From assembly GCA_910578285.1 (NCBI GenBank), contig CAJTQL010000006.1, positions 68,241-121,930 of the forward strand: a stretch of 53,690 nt of DNA, read 5' to 3'. Below, piece after piece: positions 49,607-53,690 of this stretch. Numbering within the stretch: position 1 is the stretch's first letter; each line of letters begins with the position of its first letter. The stretch comes from an uncultured Helicobacteraceae bacterium. Lineage in GTDB: Bacteria; Campylobacterota; Campylobacteria; Campylobacterales; Helicobacteraceae. Both the position numbers and the translations under genes were made by a program. The notes beneath the pieces were generated by a model. The model worked only from the letters and a program-made list of their open reading frames with translations, did not search any database and had not been told where the DNA came from.

Positions 49607-51116
49607 TCCAGGTCCTCCTCAAAATTTGTCGCTTTTGTTGCGGCTGCTTTTTCTCCTCGCTATATGGAATCACGAGTGTGCCACGTTGATTGAAGCTATG
49701 GCTTAGCGCGTCAATGCGGTTGTCGCGGTTGTTTGGGTTGTCGGGATCAAACGCAAAGAGCTCATTGAGTAGCGCCTCGATTCCATTCCCCCCGCGCACA
49801 AACTGCAATTGCCCGCTCACATAATAAGTGTGCATGCCGATAATGCGTTGATTCTTGCTCGTCTTGCGCGGCGCTGCGAAAGTCTCGATTCTATGGTTCA
49901 GCGGCTCGCGCGCCTTTTGTGCGAGCTTGGCATTTGTGCGGTTGATTTCGGGCAAAAGGCTTTGGTAGAGCAAAAGCCCCCCACCGTCGCTTTCAATCAG
50001 CACGCGCGCTTCGCGGTAGCGCAACATCATATTGATGATGTGCTCGATGAAGCTCTCGAGATTCCAAATCCCCGCATCGCATTCATACACAACGCATGTT
50101 TCAAGCTCGCTATCATCTTTGCTCCAACCGCAAACGACAATCGCGCGTTCATCGCTAGAATCCTTGAGGCTCATCGCGGGGTCGATGAACATATAGAGAT
50201 TGCACTCGGGCGCTTCGAGCGCGTTGATTTCTCTTTGCTGCCCTTTTTCAAAAAATCCTGCCTCGCTAATCTCGGGGTCCTGGAGATATTGCGTTTTGAA
50301 ACCTTTCTCGCCCATTCTTAACCGAATCATCTCGACTTCCTCGCGATTCTGCCAGCCAGGACAAAGCGCCTCGAGAGCTTTGCGCTCATAATGGATATTT
50401 TTAAAATCATACACAATCGGGCGCGATTCAATTGCGCGCAAACAGAGGTGCGTGTAGGCGCTGCTCGGCATTTCGCGCAACACGCGCCCGACAATATCAT
50501 CGGGGTGCAGGCGCTGCATGATGATAATCGTCTTGCCGTCTTTGAGCAAACGGCTTGTGATACTTTCAGAAAAATAGCGCCAACTCTCGTTTCTTGCGCT
50601 CGCAAAGCAGCTTTCATTCACCTTGAGCGGGTCATCGACAATCACGATATTGGCATGCACTCCCGTCACCGTTCCCCCCGTGCTTGTCGCAAACAAGAGC
50701 CCTCCTTCTTGCGTCTGCCAATGGTGCTTTTGGTCCTGGCTTGGTGAAATCTTGAGTTTATGGAGATTGGCATACGTCTTGCTGCGCACAATCTCGCGCG
50801 CCTCGCCGCTCACTTTCTTGCTTAGCTCGTCTGAATAGCTCGTGTAGATTATCTTTGTCGCAGGATTGCGCCCCAAAGCATAGGGCACAAACTGCCGCAC
50901 GCACATTTCGGTTTTTCCATAACTTGGGGGCATATTCACGATGAGGAAGCGAATCTCGCCCTTGAAAGTCGCCTCTAAATGCTCGCAAATATAACTATGA
51001 TGCCAGCCCTCGATAAAGGGCGCATTGTAATAATGCTCAAAAAGATAGCGCATTTGCATAAGCAGCTTGCGCCTCGCGAGCTCACGTCTTGCGAGCTCGA
51101 TTTCGATATTATCCAT
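49599..51116 (-). CDS. Terminase large subunit
   Basis: The 505-residue DNA-packaging motor has the ATPase Walker A-like VNMPPSYGKTEMCVRQF (about residues 60-76), Walker B IVIVDDPLKVNES (about 160) and the C-terminal nuclease with an Asp in LYMFIDPAMSLKDSSDE and ESDGGGLLLYQSLL. It cuts concatemeric DNA and drives it into the head. The ATG overlaps the small gene upstream by 8 bases. Confidence 0.95.
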   Translation of the reverse strand: MDNIEIELARRELARRKLLMQMRYLFEHYYNAPFIEGWHHSYICEHLEATFKGEIRFLIVNMPPSYGKTEMCVRQFVPYALGRNPATKIIYTSYSDELSKKVSGEAREIVRSKTYANLHKLKISPSQDQKHHWQTQEGGLLFATSTGGTVTGVHANIVIVDDPLKVNESCFASARNESWRYFSESITSRLLKDGKTIIIMQRLHPDDIVGRVLREMPSSAYTHLCLRAIESRPIVYDFKNIHYERKALEALCPGWQNREEVEMIRLRMGEKGFKTQYLQDPEISEAGFFEKGQQREINALEAPECNLYMFIDPAMSLKDSSDERAIVVCGWSKDDSELETCVVYECDAGIWNLESFIEHIINMMLRYREARVLIESDGGGLLLYQSLLPEINRTNAKLAQKAREPLNHRIETFAAPRKTSKNQRIIGMHTYYVSGQLQFVRGGNGIEALLNELFAFDPDNPNNRDNRIDALSHSFNQRGTLVIPYSEEKKQPQQKRQILRRTWNV

Positions 51117-51306
51117 TGATTTCTTTCCTCTCGCGTCTTTGTCGTCTTAGGGCTCTTTCCTTTTGTTTTTGTCGCATGACTTTGCGCGCATATTCCTCAC
51201 AGCGCCACACAATAAACTCCGCAACACAAAAGGTTGTTGCGCGTCTATCTTGCACGTTTTTCATATCATCTCTATATAAAACAAACTTCAATATTCTACG
51301 TCGCAT
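51109..51306 (-). CDS. Small basic prophage protein
   Basis: The 65-residue protein starts MRRRILKFVLYRDDMK and ends in a run of Arg, Lys and Glu (KQKERALRRQRRERKE). GGGGGAGAAA lies upstream. It overlaps the terminase start by 8 bases. Likely nucleic-acid binding by composition only. Confidence 0.62.
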   Translation of the reverse strand: MRRRILKFVLYRDDMKNVQDRRATTFCVAEFIVWRCEEYARKVMRQKQKERALRRQRRERKEING

Positions 51307-51315
51307 TTTCTCCCC

Positions 51316-51504
51316 CTAGAAAATTAAATAATTTTTGAGAGTATCCGTAATGGCTAATCGGATTAACTTGCTCGGCGTCATTCCAAGTTTTTTTGCCAAT
51401 GTGCGGATTTTTTCTTTTTCGCTTTCATTCATTCGTATGAGGTATGTTTCAGCGATTTTGTTCTTGCGTTTTTTATAGTGTCGTGGTCGGTTATTGGTGT
51501 TCAT
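51316..51504 (-). CDS. Ribbon-helix-helix-like small regulator
   Basis: The 62-residue protein has a basic N-terminus, then ETYLIRMNESEKEKIRTLAK and KLGMTPSKLIRLAITDTL, the strand-helix-helix pattern of the MetJ/Arc fold. It may be a repressor or a DNA-binding partner for the terminase or replication genes. GGAGAGG precedes the ATG. Confidence 0.75.
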   Translation of the reverse strand: MNTNNRPRHYKKRKNKIAETYLIRMNESEKEKIRTLAKKLGMTPSKLIRLAITDTLKNYLIF

Positions 51505-51525
51505 TGCCTCTCCTTAGTATTACGT

Positions 51526-51560
51526 GTTTGTCATGTTGAGCGCTAGCGAAACATCTCGAA
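51526..51560. repeat. Dispersed palindromic repeat, copy 4
   Basis: The sequence reads TTTGTCATGTTGAGCGC and AGCGAAACATCTCGAAG. It lies in the short gap between the ribbon-helix-helix gene and ssb. Confidence 0.8.
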
Positions 51561-51566
51561 GCGCAA

Positions 51567-51935
51567 TTAGTATTTCCATTCTTTCTCTTTCTGCTTGGAT
51601 ACTTCTTTGAGCCGCGAGATTGTCAAATCATCGAGATATTGAATGTCTTGGAGATAGACATAATAAAGCGTGCGCTTCTGCCCTGTTTGTTTATCGTCCC
51701 AGCTTGTGCAGCTCAACCTGCCACAGACAAACAAGCGACTGCCCTTGTCGATGACTTCACATGCGATTCGTGCGCGCTTGCCAACAATGCGGCAGGTGAT
51801 AAACAAGCTCTCGTCCTTATCCTCGCTAACCTTTGTCGTGATTCCAATCGAAAATCGTGCGCTTTCCACTCCCTCGACTTCTTTAAATTTTGGCTTGTCT
51901 GTTGCATAGCCGATAAATTGCACGTTGTTCATCAT
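51567..51935 (-). CDS. ssb: Single-stranded DNA-binding protein
   Basis: The 122-residue OB-fold protein reads NNVQFIGYATDKPKFKEVEG, ARFSIGITTK, FITCRIVGKRARIACEVIDK and VCGRLSCTSWDDKQTGQKRT, then YYVYLQDIQYL. The acidic C-terminal tip of bacterial SSB (DDDIPF) is missing; it ends EKEWKY. This is common for phage SSBs, which may not bind host repair partners. It lies 6 bases after the helicase gene. Confidence 0.92.
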   Translation of the reverse strand: MMNNVQFIGYATDKPKFKEVEGVESARFSIGITTKVSEDKDESLFITCRIVGKRARIACEVIDKGSRLFVCGRLSCTSWDDKQTGQKRTLYYVYLQDIQYLDDLTISRLKEVSKQKEKEWKY

Positions 51936-51941
51936 GTCTCC

Positions 51942-53144
51942 TTAAAACATACTCATCGTGATTTCGGGCGCGTCAATGAAACTTTCTTTTGGGGCTCGCT
52001 TTTCTAAGTCAAAGAATGAGCGCAAGAATCCATTGAATCCCACTTGTGTTGTGAAGATGTGTCCATTCTGTTTGTTCTTAATCACCGAGATTTTGCGGCT
52101 CGTTGTCGAATAGGGCTTGTCTTTATCCTCGCTTTTTTCGTGCTCAATACGGATAAACACATCGGCTTCGTGGTTTGCTTTCTTGCTGCCTATCGGTGTG
52201 TTGGGATCTTTCTTGCTCGTTTGCACAATCAAAACAATCACGACTTCAAGCTTGCGTGCGAGTGTGGCGAGCGTAAAAAACTTAAATGTCTCGCTCTTTT
52301 CCTCGTTGCCCTCAATGTCGCAAATGAGGCGCATTTGACTATCAATCAAAAAGAATCGCACTCCATTTTCCTTGTTTGCTTTTTTGATATGATAAGCAAC
52401 CATATCGAGGTCGTTATTTTCGACTTCAATTAACAAATTATCATTGCGCCAATCCTGTCCCTCAATCTCTCTTTGGGCACTAATGAATTTGCGCAATGTA
52501 AATTCAAATGCAAAGAAAAGCACGGGTTCGGATTTAGAGATATGTTTGAGCATTTGAATACCAAGCGCCGTTTTGCCTGCGTCTGCCTCGCCGCTAATCA
52601 AAACGAGCTGCCCACATTCAAGCCCCCCATTAAAGCTAACATCGATAAAATCCACACCTGTGGCAAGAACGGGCAATTTATCTCTATCTTGCACAAAATC
52701 TGCCCAATCACTAAAACTCCTAAAGGTTGAGGGCGTTGCAATATTCTCTTGCGCATTTTCTAATCTTTGCAGCGCTTCTTGATATTCTAAATCATTCTCG
52801 AGCTCATTTGCGATTTTAAAAAGCTCGAGGCTTAACTTTCTTTTATGGTATGCATCGCGTAAGACTTTGATGTAACGTTCAATATCAACAATAGGATTTG
52901 TGCCCATAATATCAAGGATAAACTCTCTATCGATGCCATTCTCCTCATCAATCAAACTTGTTTCACCAACAAAGTTTTTTCGCAAAACAGAATTGCACAT
53001 TTTCTCAAAGACTTTGCGCGTGCGACAATCGGAGAAGTATTCTTTTTTCAAAATCGAGCTAGGAGTAGCATAGTTTTCCATATCATCAACATAAAGCATG
53101 AGATGACTTAAGACTGACATTTCTACATCGAACGTTCCTTGCAT
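51942..53144 (-). CDS. DnaB-like replicative helicase
   Basis: The product is about 400 residues. An N-terminal domain (DVEMSVLSHLMLYVDDMENY) is followed by a RecA-fold domain with Walker A SGEADAGKTALGIQML (about residues 195-210), Walker B-type VRFFLIDSQM and a sensor-like EVVIVLIVQTSKK, then HEADVFIRIEHEKS. It would unwind DNA at the prophage origin. The start is uncertain: ATG at 53144 has AGGA upstream; 53150 and 53162 are alternatives, and the frame extends to 53189. Confidence 0.85.
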   Translation of the reverse strand: MQGTFDVEMSVLSHLMLYVDDMENYATPSSILKKEYFSDCRTRKVFEKMCNSVLRKNFVGETSLIDEENGIDREFILDIMGTNPIVDIERYIKVLRDAYHKRKLSLELFKIANELENDLEYQEALQRLENAQENIATPSTFRSFSDWADFVQDRDKLPVLATGVDFIDVSFNGGLECGQLVLISGEADAGKTALGIQMLKHISKSEPVLFFAFEFTLRKFISAQREIEGQDWRNDNLLIEVENNDLDMVAYHIKKANKENGVRFFLIDSQMRLICDIEGNEEKSETFKFFTLATLARKLEVVIVLIVQTSKKDPNTPIGSKKANHEADVFIRIEHEKSEDKDKPYSTTSRKISVIKNKQNGHIFTTQVGFNGFLRSFFDLEKRAPKESFIDAPEITMSMF

Positions 53145-53399
53145 TTTCATTCCTATTTTCATCGCAAAAAAGAGACAAGGCTGTGCCACTCTTATGTGCC
53201 AATTCAGTTTGACTAAAGTTGCCAGCAGTCCATAAAACTAGGAATCTAGGGCATTTCACAATTGCAAAATGAAAGCCCCAAAAAGCAACAACAAGACCAC
53301 AAAATAGCGTAAATTAGGGGATTGTATGATTATTAGGAGGAAAATGACATAGTCCGTGCGGAGCCACATTTAAAAAGCGTGCTAGGGGATTGGGGATCA

Positions 53400-53447
53400 A
53401 AGGGGGATAAGGGGAACGCTTCGCAACTAGCGCCCCTTGTCCCCCTT
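53400..53447. other. Long GC-rich hairpin
   Basis: AAGGGGGATAAGGGG (53400-53414) pairs with CCCCTTGTCCCCCTT (53433-53447), with a single G-T pair in 15. An inner CGCT/AGCG stem adds four pairs, leaving an 8-base loop. No poly-T follows directly, so it is not a simple terminator. Confidence 0.8.
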
Positions 53448-53593
53448 AGAAGAAAAACACAAAGAATCGAATTGCAAGTCAAGATGATAACTAGACAGAA
53501 TCTAAGATGATATGGAATCTAAAGAGATGTGTTTGCTTTGACAAGTTCCCCTTAGAAAATAACCATATTTAGAATCTCAAACAAATCTAATGA

Positions 53594-53680
53594 TTTGTCA
53601 TTCTGAAGCCTTTAGGCTAAAGCTCATGTTGTAAGAATCATGAGATGTTTCGGCTTTGCCTCAACATGACAAAGATTCGT
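53594..53680. repeat. Dispersed palindromic repeat, copy 5
   Basis: The stretch holds TTTGTCATTCTGAAGCC, a small hairpin GCCTTTAGGC, then GAGATGTTTCGGC and CCTCAACATGACAA. It has the same structure as copy 1 with its parts in the other order. Confidence 0.75.
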
Positions 53681-53690
53681 CATTGTGAGC

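Larger units (their letters stand above)
37055..53690. mobile_element. Prophage or phage-derived element, right end beyond the window
   Basis: The integrase is at the left edge and all ordinary genes run on the minus strand. In order from the left they are lysogeny/DNA-binding genes, a replication protein, an antirepressor, head genes (capsid at 46.9 kb, scaffold at 48.1 kb), terminase subunits, SSB and a DnaB-like helicase. No portal, tail, spike, holin or endolysin is seen. Three small toxin-like genes lie on the opposite strand. The element is at least 16.6 kb. Confidence 0.88.
53145..53690. other. Right-end region without a recognised gene
   Basis: No convincing gene is seen upstream of the helicase. 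The region holds the helicase promoter region, a long GC-rich hairpin (53400-53447) and a dispersed repeat (53594-53680). A tiny ATG after AGGAGGAAA at 53344 stops after one codon. The right attachment site is not identified. Confidence 0.55.

Noticed and set aside
53338..53356. ATG after AGGAGG as a fourth tiny gene
   Set aside because: The frame stops after a single further codon, with no peptide.

Overview
The window fits an epsilonproteobacterium of the genus Helicobacter. The core genes carry Helicobacter-type products in gene orders I know from H. pylori: ruvA / FapA-like / murJ / cysS, ddl / hydrolase / murF / HIT, cbpA / hspR / rarA, and an AddA-type helicase beside nhaA. The species cannot be fixed from the sequence alone.

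Layout. Positions 1-13.9 kb hold housekeeping genes: the start of a sensory receptor, an SNF-type Na+ symporter, cysS, murJ, a FapA-like protein, ruvA, then a forward cell-wall operon (ddl, alpha/beta hydrolase, murF, HIT protein, PNPOx-like protein), followed by a secreted LprI-domain protein and a methyltransferase on the minus strand. Positions 14-19.5 kb hold an envelope cluster (beta-barrel protein, SH3-NlpC/P60 lipoprotein, small membrane protein) and the rarA-hspR-cbpA heat-shock unit, which has a consensus-perfect promoter. Positions 19.6-31.3 kb hold an AddA-like helicase-nuclease, nhaA, three GT8 glycosyltransferase domains in two genes, a leucine-rich-repeat protein, an NFACT/RqcH protein and a thioesterase. 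Positions 31.4-36.7 kb are accessory: an AT-rich restriction-modification locus whose nuclease gene is frameshifted, three tandem paralogues of unknown function, and a Pro/Gln-rich outer-membrane protein whose start region carries an 11-G tract and looks phase-variable (currently OFF from the start with the good ribosome-binding site).

Positions 37.05 kb to the end are a prophage or related element that continues past the window. Every ordinary gene is on the minus strand: integrase, small DNA-binding proteins, a replication protein, antirepressor, capsid, scaffold, terminase subunits, SSB and a DnaB-like helicase. I see no portal, tail or lysis gene.

The most interesting content is in the prophage. 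Three tiny genes too short for ordinary gene calling sit on the opposite (+) strand. Each has a TAGAAT -10 box, a strong 5' hairpin, a good Shine-Dalgarno and a 25-31 residue hydrophobic/basic peptide, with a candidate antisense promoter inside the reading frame. One (43167-43262) resembles the AapA toxins of the H. pylori AapA/IsoA type I toxin-antitoxin family. The other two (41960-42040 and 46296-46373) are a second, mutually homologous pair whose leader hairpins show compensatory base changes. Also notable are a candidate replication origin inside the replication gene (four TGTCA-N4-TGACA-like repeats beside an AT-rich stretch), a leader sequence duplicated upstream of two prophage transcription units, an acyl-carrier-like protein expanded in frame by dispersed repeats, and a long GC-rich hairpin near the right end.
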